Shown in pieces: positions 12,201-22,100 of a stretch of DNA of 64,000 nt; position 1 is the first letter of the stretch, and each line of letters starts with the position of its first letter. The notes beneath the pieces are model-generated. The model ran no database searches, was not told where the DNA came from, and saw only the letters and a program-made list of their open reading frames with translations. The position numbers and the translations under genes were made by a program. This DNA is from Taxawa tesnikishii (nom. ined.) (lineage: Eukaryota > Ascomycota > Dothideomycetes > Dothideales): positions 379,501 to 443,500 of the forward strand of contig JAPDRO010000007.1 in the NCBI GenBank assembly GCA_030247885.1, given 5' to 3'.

Positions 12201-15131
12201 AGGCTGAAGTTGTTGCTGCCGTTCCTTGAGAGCTCTCTGGCTCAAGGTAACCAACAGCAGGCAGTTTACAACGCGCTTGCCAAGATTTACATCGACAGCA
12301 ACAACAACCCCGAGAAGTTCCTTAAGGAGAACGACATGTATGACACGTTGACCGTCGGTAAATACTGCGAGAAGCGTGATCCGAACCTGGCCTACATTGC
12401 CTACCGCAAGGGTCAGAATGATCTAGAACTCATCAACATCACGAATGAGAACTCCATGTTCAGGGCGCAAGCTCGCTACCTGCTCGAGCGTGAGGACTTG
12501 GAGGTCTGGAATTATGTTCTCAGTCCGAACAACATCCACCGTCGGTCCCTGGTCGATCAAGTAATCTCAACCGCTGTTCCGGAGACGACCGACCCAGAAC
12601 GGGTGTCGATCGCTGTCAAGGCCTTCATTGATGCGGACATGCCAACTGAGCTCATCGAACTCTTGGAGAAGATCATCCTTGAGCCAACGACGTTCAGCGA
12701 TAACGCAAACCTGCAGAACCTTCTTATGCTCACCGCCGCCAAGTCCGACAGGAGCCGTGTCTCGGGATATATCCAGCAGCTCAACGCTTACAGCCCAGAA
12801 GACATCGCTCAGCAATGTATCGAGGTTGGTATGTACGAGGAGGCGTTCGAGATCTACAAGAAGGACAAGAACCACCTTGCTGCCACCAGCGTGCTCGTGG
12901 ACCACGTCGTTAGTATCGACAGAGCACAAGAGTACGCTGAGCAGATTGATGAGCCAGAGGTGTGGAGCAGGGTTGCTAAGGCGCAGCTCGATGGCCTCCG
13001 CGTCACCGATGCCATTGACTCTTACATTCGCGCCCAAGATCCATCCAATTTCAACGAGGTCATCGAGATTGCCACTCACGCCGGCAAGGACGAGGATCTC
13101 ATCAAGTTCTTGAGAATGGCTCGCAAGACGCTGCGCGAACCACCAATCGACACAGCCCTTGCATTCTGCTTTGCTCGTACCAATCAGCTCAATGAGCTCG
13201 AAGACTTCCTTCGGGCCAGCAACGTTGCTGACGTGGAAGCTTCCGGTGACAAGGCCTATGCTGAAGGCTACCACCAGGCAGCCAAGATCTTCTATACGAG
13301 CATCTCCAACTGGGCCAAGCTTGCGACTACTCTTGTGCATCTTGAGGATTACCAGGGTGCCGTTGAGTGTGCCCGCAAGGCTAACAGTGTTAAGGTCTGG
13401 AAGCAGGTCAATGCTGCATGCGTGGCCAAGAAGGAATTTCGCCTTGCACAGATTTGCGGTCTCAACCTCATTGTGCATGCCGAGGAGCTCGCTGATCTGG
13501 TGGAGGATTACGAGCGTAACGGCTACTTTGACGAGCTCATCTCTCTGCTCGAGGCCGGTCTTGGACTTGGTAAGTTTTCCTGTTTCTTCTTTCCCCGTCA
13601 ACATTACCCCTTCCCCTAACATTGCACCTTCCTCCGCTTGGACGCGCTCCCACTTGACTGCATGCGCCTTCCAGGAAGTGATATGGCGAAGGGAGCAGAC
13701 TTCACCTCTGTTTTTAATGGCCTGGAGCTATATCGGATCTAGAACCGACACGCCACGAGGCCTGACCTCACTCACTCGCTTTCACTCACCGTCTAGCACC
13801 TTGAGATCATGTACTAATATTGTGTCTAGAAAGAAGCCATATGGGCATGTTCACCGAGCTTGGCATTGCTCTGTCCAAGTACCACCCTGACCGGGTCATG
13901 GAGCATCTCCGTATTTTCTGGGGACGTATAAATATACCCAAGATGATCCGTGCCTGCGAGGAGGCCCATCTCTGGCCGGAGCTTGTCTTCTTGTAGTAAG
14001 TTGTTCTCTCTTTCCTCTTCTTTAGCCCCTCCCTCCCTGGACTGGACTTCTCCCTAACATATATTGACAAGCATTTACTAACATCCAATCCAGTGCTCAC
14101 TACGACGAGTGGGACAACGCCGCTTTGGCAATGATGGAGCGTGCCGCGGATGCTTGGGAGCACCATTCATTCAAGGATATCATTGTGAAGGTTGCCAACC
14201 TGGAGATCTACTATCGTGCTCTGAACTTCTACCTCCAGGAACAACCATCTTTGATCACTGACCTCCTTCAAGCCTTGACGCCTCGTATCGACGTCAACCG
14301 TGTGGTGCGCATGTTCGAGAAGTCCGACAACATCCCGCTTGTCAAGCCTTTCCTTCTCAACGTGCAGTCACAGAACAAGCGCGCTGTCAACGATGCCATC
14401 AACGACCTCTTGATCGAGGAGGAGGATTACAAGACGCTGAGGGATTCTGTGGAAAACTACGACAATTACGAGGCTGTCGCATTGGCTCAGCGTCTTGAGA
14501 AGCATGACCTCATCTTCTTCCGACAGATTGCGGCGAACATCTACCGTAACAACAAGCGCTGGGAGAAATCAATTTCGCTTTCCAAGCAGGACAAGCTGTA
14601 CAAGGATGCCATTGAGACCGCGGCGATTTCTGGCAAGTCGGACGTGGTCGAGGAGCTTCTTCGCTACGTAAGTCTACCATCTTCCCAAAACATCGACCGC
14701 TCGCTAACATTGAAACAGTTCGTCGACATTGGCAGCCGCGAGTGCTACGTCGGCATGCTGTATGCCTGCTATGACCTGATCCCCCTACACACTGTGATGG
14801 AGCTTGCTTGGCGACATGGTCTTAACGACTTTACCATGGTAAGCATCTTGCTTGGGTTTCATCCGAGATTACATGCTAACATTTCCTGCAGCCTTTCATG
14901 ATCAACTACATGAGCCAACAAGCAGCCACGATCGAGGGTCTGAGAAAGGACAACGAAGAGCGCAAGGCGAAGGAGGTATCCCAGCAGAAGGACGAGGACA
15001 ACACGCCCATCCTTGGTGGTTCTCGCCTCATGCTTACCCAAGGCCCAATGGCGCAGGCTCCGAGCCCCGCTCCATATGGCCAAACAAACGGCGTAATGCC
15101 GCAACCAACGGGCTACGGTGGATTCAGATGA
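9244..15131 (+). CDS. CHC1: Clathrin heavy chain
   Basis: Nine exons: 9244-9282, 9336-9356, 9447-9473, 9528-11702, 11893-13569, 13830-13995, 14094-14667, 14719-14838 and 14892-15131. They give 1,679 residues, the usual size, once one base is restored in the AAA run at 10906-10908, where REANVPQ must continue [12 protein letters not shown]. The start [13 protein letters not shown], the N-terminal propeller ([24 protein letters not shown]), the repeated leg helices ([19 protein letters not shown]) and the trimerisation end ([20 protein letters not shown]) are all classic. The protein forms triskelia that coat endocytic and trans-Golgi vesicles. Intron 1 starts with GC rather than GT; two later introns are 190 and 260 bp, long for this genome. 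The C-terminus ends in a short P/Q/G-rich tail. Confidence 0.97.
9283..9335 (+). other. GC-AG intron 1 of clathrin heavy chain
   Basis: The first clathrin intron begins GCATGT and ends CATTAG. Removing it joins KFTELLQ to LTQVGIEPAS, the expected propeller start, so the non-canonical donor is required by the protein. GC-AG introns are a minor class handled by the major spliceosome. Confidence 0.85.
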
Positions 15132-15785
15132 GCTACGGGTAGGGCTACACGACGTTAAAGGAGATTGAGGGGCAGGGTGGCTGTGTTTTCTGGGGCATGT
15201 GCAGGCCTACTGCATCTGTATTCGCTCCGTTGTGTACTTCTCAGCATCTTGTAGGCTGCGTGGATGCATCGTTTCATACCCGGCGTACAGGTTGCTAGAA
15301 GACGCTCGGCTGTATTGTAGAATCAATTGCAAGGAGTTTGTTTCACCCTATACCGGTTGATGAGCCTTCGCCAACGGCTCAGCGCAGCGAGCTTTCGGAA
15401 CCGCAGTACAGTGCAGTGTGTACAGTGCAGTGTGCAGTGCGCAGTGTGCAGCATGCAGCATGCAGCCACTGGCACCGCCGCTGTACGTCAGTGACCCACA
15501 AGCCATCTTCACATGAAAGAAACCGTTTCGCTGATTGCAGTTCCGCACACTTCCACTACTTGTCGTTCCAACTCGCGCCCGCCTCCCTCCTCTCCTACCT
15601 TTGTTCTGTACATGTCAACGTTTGTACACCCGCATCCCTTAGCACATCGTGTTACCAACCATTCACTCTGCCTTGCGTTCTAAAATCCTTCGTCTGAAGC
15701 GCGGGCACAGATCATCACACGACCGCTTTCCTCCGAAACAACGACTCGACTCAGCATCTCGCAAAGCACTCAGGTTCTATACTAA
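15132..15785. other. Spacer between clathrin and INSIG genes
   Basis: 650 bp with a degenerate GCAGTGT-type repeat (15402-15467) and then a pyrimidine-rich promoter stretch. No gene seen. Confidence 0.6.
15402..15467. repeat. Degenerate GCAGTG(T) repeat
   Basis: Six to eight imperfect copies of a six- to eight-base unit (cagtgtgtacagtgcagtgt and variants) ending in two CATGCAG units. It looks like a decayed microsatellite. Confidence 0.7.
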
Positions 15786-17026
15786 ATGTCTTCCGAAACA
15801 CCTCTTTTGCGTCCTCGTCCACGTAGGCCTTTCGAATTGACTCCGATGGCCACCAGAGACAACTCAGCACCCCAAACACCTCCACCCGAAACTTCCATTG
15901 CTGACGGTGACGGAGCCCCTCCTTCCCGCACTCGCTCCATCTTGAACCTTACTTCTTCTACGTTGTTCGGTATATACTCTCCTACAGGCTATGCGCCGGA
16001 CAGAGAAGAGGCTGGCACGCCATGGGGTACTGGAGCCGAGACACCAGCATTGGAAACTCGAAACCCTATTTCTGCCAAAGACCTTGATGGGGCACTATCA
16101 CAAGAAAGAGCACGGAGGAGGAAGGACAGCGTCAGCCGTGCTCTGCAAGGCAACGGAAAAAGAACAAGGCCGCACAAAACGCCGAGGAAGGGGTTCAAGA
16201 GCTATTTCCTGCCGCTGATGGGAAGAGTATCGGCACTGGGAGTGGTGGGCGTATGCTACGGTGTCTTGATTAGCCATCTGCACGACAGGCAGCAAATAGC
16301 CCCCATTAAGGTCGAGGGCATACCCAGAGATTCTTGGGGGTATCTGGCGTTTTGGGGCGTTGTTGCCGTTGCGCTCGGGCAGCTACTCCCATGGGTGGAC
16401 AAGGTGTGGGAAGGGGATGACGATGAAGAAGCGGTTGAGGAGGCGTATGGCACCAGAACGAATGGTCATAAACGCTCGGGAAGCTCTGGACAGGAAGGAG
16501 GCAGGGAACAACGGAGGACGTGGTGGGCTCCAGGGTGGAATGATGTCGTGAGGAGCATCGGGCTCTTCGTGGGGATTGCATTCGCTATTGTGCGTAGGAG
16601 GAAACGGACGAAATGTTGCTTCAGGTTCCAGATATGCTAACACTTCTTACCACAGCGTCGACTAGCCTGGCAGTCCACCCTCCAGCTCTCCCTCACTTTT
16701 GCTCTTGCGAACCCAGCTATCTGGTACCTCCTCGACCGGACCGCACCAGGCTTCATTCTCTCCGCAACCTTTTCTCTCTCCGGCACGGCACTGCTCCTGT
16801 CCATCAGCCCGGACCTGGTGCCGTCTCCATCACCCCATGCGCCCGGCAGGACCCCGGATCCTCCCTCGCTAACGGCACGCTCTCTGCGTACCAGCAACTG
16901 CAGAGTGGGATGTTCGAGATTGCTGGGATGCGCTTCAGCCATGAAAGTGTTGGCGTCGCCACTTGGATTGCTAGCGTATTGTTTGTCAGCTGTGTGTGTT
17001 TTGGGAATATCGGTCGCAGGCTGTGA
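15786..17026 (+). CDS. INSIG-family ER membrane protein
   Basis: Two exons, 15786-16589 and 16656-17026, give about 391 residues if one base is restored in a C run of exon 2 (CCCC at 16833-16836 or at 16852-16855). The long N-terminal cytosolic segment (about 130 residues, S/T/P/R-rich) precedes several membrane segments: GRVSALGVVGVCYGVLISHL, GYLAFWGVVAVALGQLLPWV, IGLFVGIAFAI, LQLSLTFALANPAIWYLL and a last segment ending VSCVCFGNIGRRL, the family's typical terminus. INSIG proteins retain the SREBP-SCAP complex or HMG-CoA reductase in the ER in response to sterol. Fungal members act on HMG-CoA reductase or the SREBP pathway, so a role in sterol control is inferred. The stretch around the missing base is poorly conserved, so its exact site is open. 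Confidence 0.82.
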
Positions 17027-17127
17027 TGTTGCTGGCTTGCTGGCTTCACCCTCCAGAACTGGGAAAGGACGTAGTTGGATAGGCAGAATGCAGTGGCAGT
17101 ATGGCAACGCCTAAGAATACGGTACAT

Positions 17128-17562
17128 TTAGGAGAATGGAGTGTCTTCCTTAAAAGAGTCCTTGTCGCGTGGGCAGAACGACCACACAAGAAATGCATTG
17201 GCGCGAGCTTCTTCAGTTTCTGTGTCATGGCTGTCGGTGGTATTTGTATGCAAGTTACTATTCCAACTCGAAGTCGGTTTTGCGTCGGGTGCAGGCTGCT
17301 CGTGATGCTCGTCTTCCAGAGCTTGCAAGCAATTCGCGAGCCCCTGCGCTTCTTCGTTTATGACTACACAGTCTTCGTTTATGACTACACAGTCTTCGTA
17401 CATATCTTCAACGCCATCAACTCTCTGACAAACCGGGCAATCCAAACCAAGCCGTAGATGGTCGCAGTCGAGGCTGACCAGAGGAGAACAGTATTGGCGA
17501 CACAGAACACGGCGACCAACGAGCCACAGGCGGCCGGCTGCGTTGCATGCGACCATTGTCAT
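17128..17562 (-). CDS. Possible small cysteine-containing protein, unrecognised
   Basis: A 144-residue open frame with an ATG start, convergent with the INSIG gene. Near the middle it has a cysteine-rich stretch, CRQYCSPLVSLDCDHLRLG then LDCPVCQ, followed by an exact seven-residue duplication (EDCVVIN twice) made by a 21-bp tandem repeat, then an acidic, T/D/E-rich tail. The repeat keeps the frame open, which mildly favours coding. I recognise no family and found no intron or neighbour that hints at a role. It may be a lineage-specific gene or chance. Confidence 0.33.
   Translation of the reverse strand: MTMVACNAAGRLWLVGRRVLCRQYCSPLVSLDCDHLRLGLDCPVCQRVDGVEDMYEDCVVINEDCVVINEEAQGLANCLQALEDEHHEQPAPDAKPTSSWNSNLHTNTTDSHDTETEEARANAFLVWSFCPRDKDSFKEDTPFS
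17351..17399. repeat. 21-bp tandem repeat, two copies plus 7 bp
   Basis: Two identical adjacent copies of a 21-bp unit (17351-17371 and 17372-17392), then the first seven bases of a third. The unit length is a multiple of three and keeps the minus-strand frame open, duplicating seven codons. Confidence 0.9.
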
Positions 17563-19000
17563 CTTCCCTGCTGAGCTGCTGCAGCTGCAGTGCTCAAGAA
17601 CATCGACTGGATACCGAAAGCTTGACCACCTTATCGCATGGTTCGACTAATCGCAGTTTACGGCAGCAGACCGGGTCACGATAGCCAGGCAGGGCAGGGA
17701 TCCGTCGTCACGCCACCATGGAAATCATCGCGGACCGGATGAGCCTCTTGTTGCTGGTAACGAATAATCTCTAAATGAGCTCTTCCTTAACTATGCCAAG
17801 GAGGCGCTCACGGGATGGATTCAGCAAAGGGTCTCCACCCAGAGTCGTCTAGGGACCGTCGCAAAACGCGCTTCTCGTAGTCAAGACGGCGAAGAGGATT
17901 TGTCGAAAGGCTTATATACTTCCGACATCCATCACACATACTGTTGTCAAGCTGCCAATGTTTCCCCCACACAAGTCGTCCGGGCGGAGACAAAAGAAAT
18001 GTGTCACGGAAACACGTTCTCTGAGATTTGGTGCGAGGGGCGCATCTAGGGGTGAGCGAAGGAAACCCTTTTTGTCCCCTTGGCGGCATGCTGCACGACG
18101 TAACGTTACGACAAGTGCTGCACTGCGTCCCTCGAGCAGCGAAGTGATCGACCTCGGAGGATCGTGAAAGCGGCCATGGCGCGCACCGAAGCAAACATCG
18201 CTCTGTGCTTCGGTGCTACGTTGCTGCGGTGCTGCGGTGCTGCACATCTACTGGATTGGATGGTTGGATCAGCTCACATGAGCAGAGATATCAACAGACG
18301 GCGATAACACTAGAAAAGTGGAGCGGCTCTCCCGTAAGAAAGAGAAAGGCGACCACAGAGCGGACAGTGCCTCGAGCGCGCATTGTAAGAGAGAGGACTG
18401 CAACAACAGGCGCTAATACCGGTTAAAGGCGAATGGTTCGTCAAAGACTACGACTAACGAGCCGCAGAGTCGCAGTCAGCACTCAATGACAGCAAGAAGC
18501 CATTCATGTCCGGTAGAGCCGCCTTCTGATATGCATTGGTTGTTCCTAGGTTGGTGCGCCTTGGCTCCAATTCGGCCGTGCTTTGGTAGCGCAGGCGGCC
18601 GTGGCGCTGCACCACCCGACGCCAGGCCATGTAGTGTTTTCCTGCGTTCTCTGCGTTCCCTGAGGTTTGGGTACGGCGGTCGCTGCCAGCGAATCGCGTT
18701 CTCTGTCTGTTGTCTGTAGCCCGTTAGCCGCTCTTTCGAGCGAGGTTAATAATGACACTGTGTACTAGCAGCCCGCAGCCGTTCCGCCGGCTTGACGTAA
18801 GTTCGTTCGTCAAGATCCTCCCACCTGCCACTCGCGTGCACTACACACGTCCCCGTTTCTGTATAACCCCGCGACCGTCCACTTGTTGCTAAGTGACGAC
18901 TCGACCCCTTATCCGTTTCATTCGTTTCTATATTCTTCACCTCCGGGCCACTCGCATGTGTACTTGACGGACGCTTCGTCCCGCAACAGAAAACATAGAG

Positions 19001-20908
19001 ATGGAGGGAATGGGAAAGGAAGCCAAGAGCCCCGATTACTCTCCGGCTGGCTCCGCCCACGCACCCATGCCAGGATACGGCCAACAGCAGGAACACAACA
19101 GGCCGTGGACGACGCACTTCGTCAACAGCTTCAAGCGGGATCCCAACGCCCATGCCACCCCCAAGGGTACTGTCGGTGCAGATGGCAAGGTCTTCGACGT
19201 CGAGAACGCAGCATCCGCCACGGCGGAGTCGCCGTTAGCGAGAAGGCTGAAAGGACGACACTTGCAGATGATTGCCATCGGTGGATCTATCGGTACTGGT
19301 ATGCGCTGCCCTCTTTCCGCGACTGCGCCGATACGGACGCATCGAGTATAATCGGTGTTAACGCGAATGTGTGCAGGCTTGTTCGTCGGCTCCGGAAGCG
19401 CTCTGGGTCACGGAGGCCCGGCTTCTCTGCTCATCGCATACGGTATCATCGGTGTCATGTTGTATTGCACGGTTCATGCTCTGGGGAAATGGCCGTTCTC
19501 TTTCCCGTTGCCGGTTCCTTCTCCGCATACTCTACCCGCTTCTTGGATCCTGCATGGGGTTTCGCCATGGGTTGGAAGTGAGTAACGACTGACGCCTGAT
19601 TACTGTGGGCGTGCATGCTAAGAGCTTCGTAGCTACGCCTTGCAGTGGCTTGTCGTTCTTCCGTTGGAAATCGTCGCTGCAACGCTCACGATCGAGTTCT
19701 GGTCCCATGGCTCGATCAACAACAACGCCTGGGTTGCCATCTTCTTGGTCCTCATCATCTCCATCAACCTCTTCGGTGTCAAAGGGTACGGTGAAGCCGA
19801 GTTCGTCTTCTCCATCATCAAAGTCGTTGCCGTCGTTGGTTTTATCATCCTTGGGATCATCCTTACATGTGGTGGCGGTCCCCACGGTGGCTACATCGGA
19901 GGACGCTACTGGCATGATCCCGGCGCCTTTAACCACGGCTTCAAGGGCCTCTGCTCGGTCTTCGTCACCGCAGCCTTCGCTTTTGCCGGCACAGAGCTGG
20001 TCGGTCTTGCTGCGGCTGAGACTGCGAACCCTCGCAAGTCCCTTCCAACCGCCGTCAAGCAAGTTTTCTGGCGTATCTGTCTTTTCTACATCGTCTCGCT
20101 GACCCTTGTCGGCCTCTTGGTACCTTACACCAACGACCGGCTGCTCAACGGCTCTAGCAGCGCAGACGCAACCGCATCTCCCTTCGTCATCGCCATCGAA
20201 AATGCCGGCATCAGCGGCCTGCCTTCCGTCATGAACGTGGTGATCATGATCGCCGTGCTTTCGGTCGGCAACTCGTCCATCTACGGCTCCTCGCGTACAC
20301 TCGCCGCACTCGCTGAGCAAGGCCAGGCGCCCAAGATCCTAGCTTACATCGACCGCAAAGGCCGACCCATTGTCTCCATCGCCATCGCATCCGCTCTGGG
20401 TTTCCTCGCCTTCCTCGCCGGCTCCTCCAAGCAAACCGACGCCTTTAATTGGATGCTCGCGCTCTCGGGTCTCAGCTCCATCTTCACCTGGGGCTCTGTT
20501 TGTTTCGCCCACATCCGCTTCCGCAAAGCCTGGAAGGTGCAGGGCCACTCCCTGGACGAACTGGCCTTCCGCTCGCAGCCGGGCGTGATCGGTTCCTGGG
20601 TTGGCTTCATCCTCAACTGCCTCGTGCTGATCGCGCAGTTCTGGACCGGCTTCGCACCCATCGACTACGGCGACCTCGGCGCTGCAGGCCAGGTCAACAG
20701 TTTCTTCCAGGCCTACTTGGCCGCCCCTATCGTCGTCATCATGTACGTGGCGTACAAGATCTGGAAGCGCACGCCGTTTGTCAGGAGTCACAACATGGAC
20801 CTGCACACCGGGATCAGGGAGCTGAATTTGGCGGAGCTGATCGCGGAGGAGAGGGCGGAGCAGGCGGCGTGGCCAAGGTGGAAGAAGGTGTACAAGTGGT
20901 TCTGTTAG
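19001..20908 (+). CDS. Amino-acid permease, YAT/AAP family
   Basis: Three exons, 19001-19298, 19377-19577 and 19633-20908, give 591 residues after one base is restored in the GGGG run at 19483-19486. There the frame must pass from VHALG to EMAVLFPVAGSFSAYSTRF. The family signature is clear: RLKGRHLQMIAIGGSIGTGL at the first membrane helix, then FAMGWNYALQWLVVLPLEI and AFAGTELVGLAAAETANPRK. Twelve hydrophobic segments are expected for this proton-coupled plasma-membrane transporter. The N-terminal 85 residues are cytosolic and include several K residues that could serve ubiquitin-controlled endocytosis. Range of substrates cannot be read from sequence; general amino-acid permease is the best class name. 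The two introns are 78 and 55 bp. Confidence 0.92.
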
Positions 20909-21159
20909 AGAAAACATACGTGCTGGTTTTTGCGTTGCGTGGCTTCCTGTACGATGGACCCCCTTTCTGTGCCTGGATAATGAAGGCGTGTGCGGTGTAT
21001 TTGTATAGGACGTTCACCAAACGAAATGATCAACCGAAACGGATCGACCAGTTTGACCAGATCAACCGGGATTTACTCCATTGAGCCAACTTGTTAAGCC
21101 AATAATCACCCAGCGAGATCTTTAGACTAGACTGTTCGATTGACAATTGCCCGACATTA

Positions 21160-21500
21160 AGTAAAGGTCAAATCCCGTCAATGGATGCGTTATTAGGCGT
21201 GGAAGATCCTCTACAAGAGTCAATTGATCTGTTATAAAATTCAATCGATTCGCGGCAAGGGTCAGCTGATTCTTCACAAGGGTCACACCCCTAGTTGATT
21301 TACCCTACTCGTTGACCGCCAAGTGGTCCACATGAACTTCGGGCAAGGGTCAAAGCGAGTGCGAATTGACGGGTGTGACCTATACAGGTGTCGAGTGAGG
21401 GTCGACCCTGGTATCAATCGGCAAGTCAAAATCCATTCAGGTATCAGGTGAGGGGGTTATAGTGGGGGAAGGGGTCGATTGATCTATACAACAAGGGCCA
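21160..21500. repeat. Cluster of AAGGGTCA-like words
   Basis: About eight copies of AAGGGTCA or one- to two-base variants on the plus strand, at about 21163, 21224, 21257, 21278, 21345, 21397, 21469 and 21492. Spacing is irregular. I know of no element with this unit; it could be decayed satellite or a set of protein-binding sites. Confidence 0.55.
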
Positions 21501-21949
21501 AATCCGCCGTCAACTGCATGGGTTCTCTCCGACACAACTCTCGTCAACCCCGAGCATTCCGCCGTCAAATCAAACAACTCATATCCCTGCTACACACACA
21601 CACACCGGTGTCTCCCCGGGAAACGGCCGAGGCGATCGTACAAACGACGGACGCCGCGAACCTGACCGATTCACTCCGTGTATCCTGCTGTGCGCGCATC
21701 CGAACCTCCGGCAACAACCTGGGACAAGCCCACGGGGCGGACTCATCACGAACGGCCCCGTCCCGTCCCTGCACCATCGTGCGGGCTGCAGTACACAGAC
21801 GCCGAGACTGGAAATACGTATCCCCCTCTTGCTTCAGCTTCGCAACATCAAAGGCCACCGGGGAAAACAGGGGATTTCGACTCCGGCTGGGATTCGAGCA
21901 CCAACGTGCAAAAAAGGGAGCAAAACGCGCCCTGTCTTTCCATGGCATA

Positions 21950-21977
21950 CGGAAAACCCCCGCTCCGGGGTTTTCCG
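21950..21977. repeat. Perfect 11-bp inverted repeat, 6-base loop
   Basis: CGGAAAACCCC and its exact reverse complement GGGGTTTTCCG flank the loop CGCTCC. It could fold into a stable hairpin. It lies about 125 bp past the stop codon of the minus-strand transcription factor, so it could belong to its 3' untranslated region. Confidence 0.8.
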
Positions 21978-22100
21978 GTCCCCGCTCCTCGGTTTCCGCA
22001 GAGGGAAGGACAGTAGCACGATAGAGAAGGGGAGGGGCCAGTGAACGCGATTGGCATTCGGATGTGCAAGCGTATGGGGCTAGTTTTTGCAGGTTACGAG

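Larger units (their letters stand above)
17027..19000. other. Long spacer upstream of amino-acid permease
   Basis: Nearly 2 kb. Apart from a possible small minus-strand protein at 17128-17562 and a 21-bp tandem repeat inside it, I see only overlapping short frames without motifs. The last few hundred bases are the permease promoter. Confidence 0.5.
20909..22100. other. Spacer with degenerate AAGGGTCA repeats and a hairpin
   Basis: 1.2 kb between convergent genes. The first 600 bases are AT-richer than the flanks and hold repeated GGGTCA-like words (21160-21500); farther on there is a perfect 11-bp inverted repeat at 21950-21977. No coding frame is convincing. Confidence 0.6.

Noticed and set aside
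12567-13622. A 351-codon open frame antisense to clathrin
   Set aside because: It is a shadow of biased clathrin codons; no motif, and the sense strand is unmistakable.
16822-16853. A 32-bp intron in the second INSIG exon
   Set aside because: It has GT...AG ends and would restore frame, but it is too short for spliceosomal removal; a single missing base in a C run is simpler.
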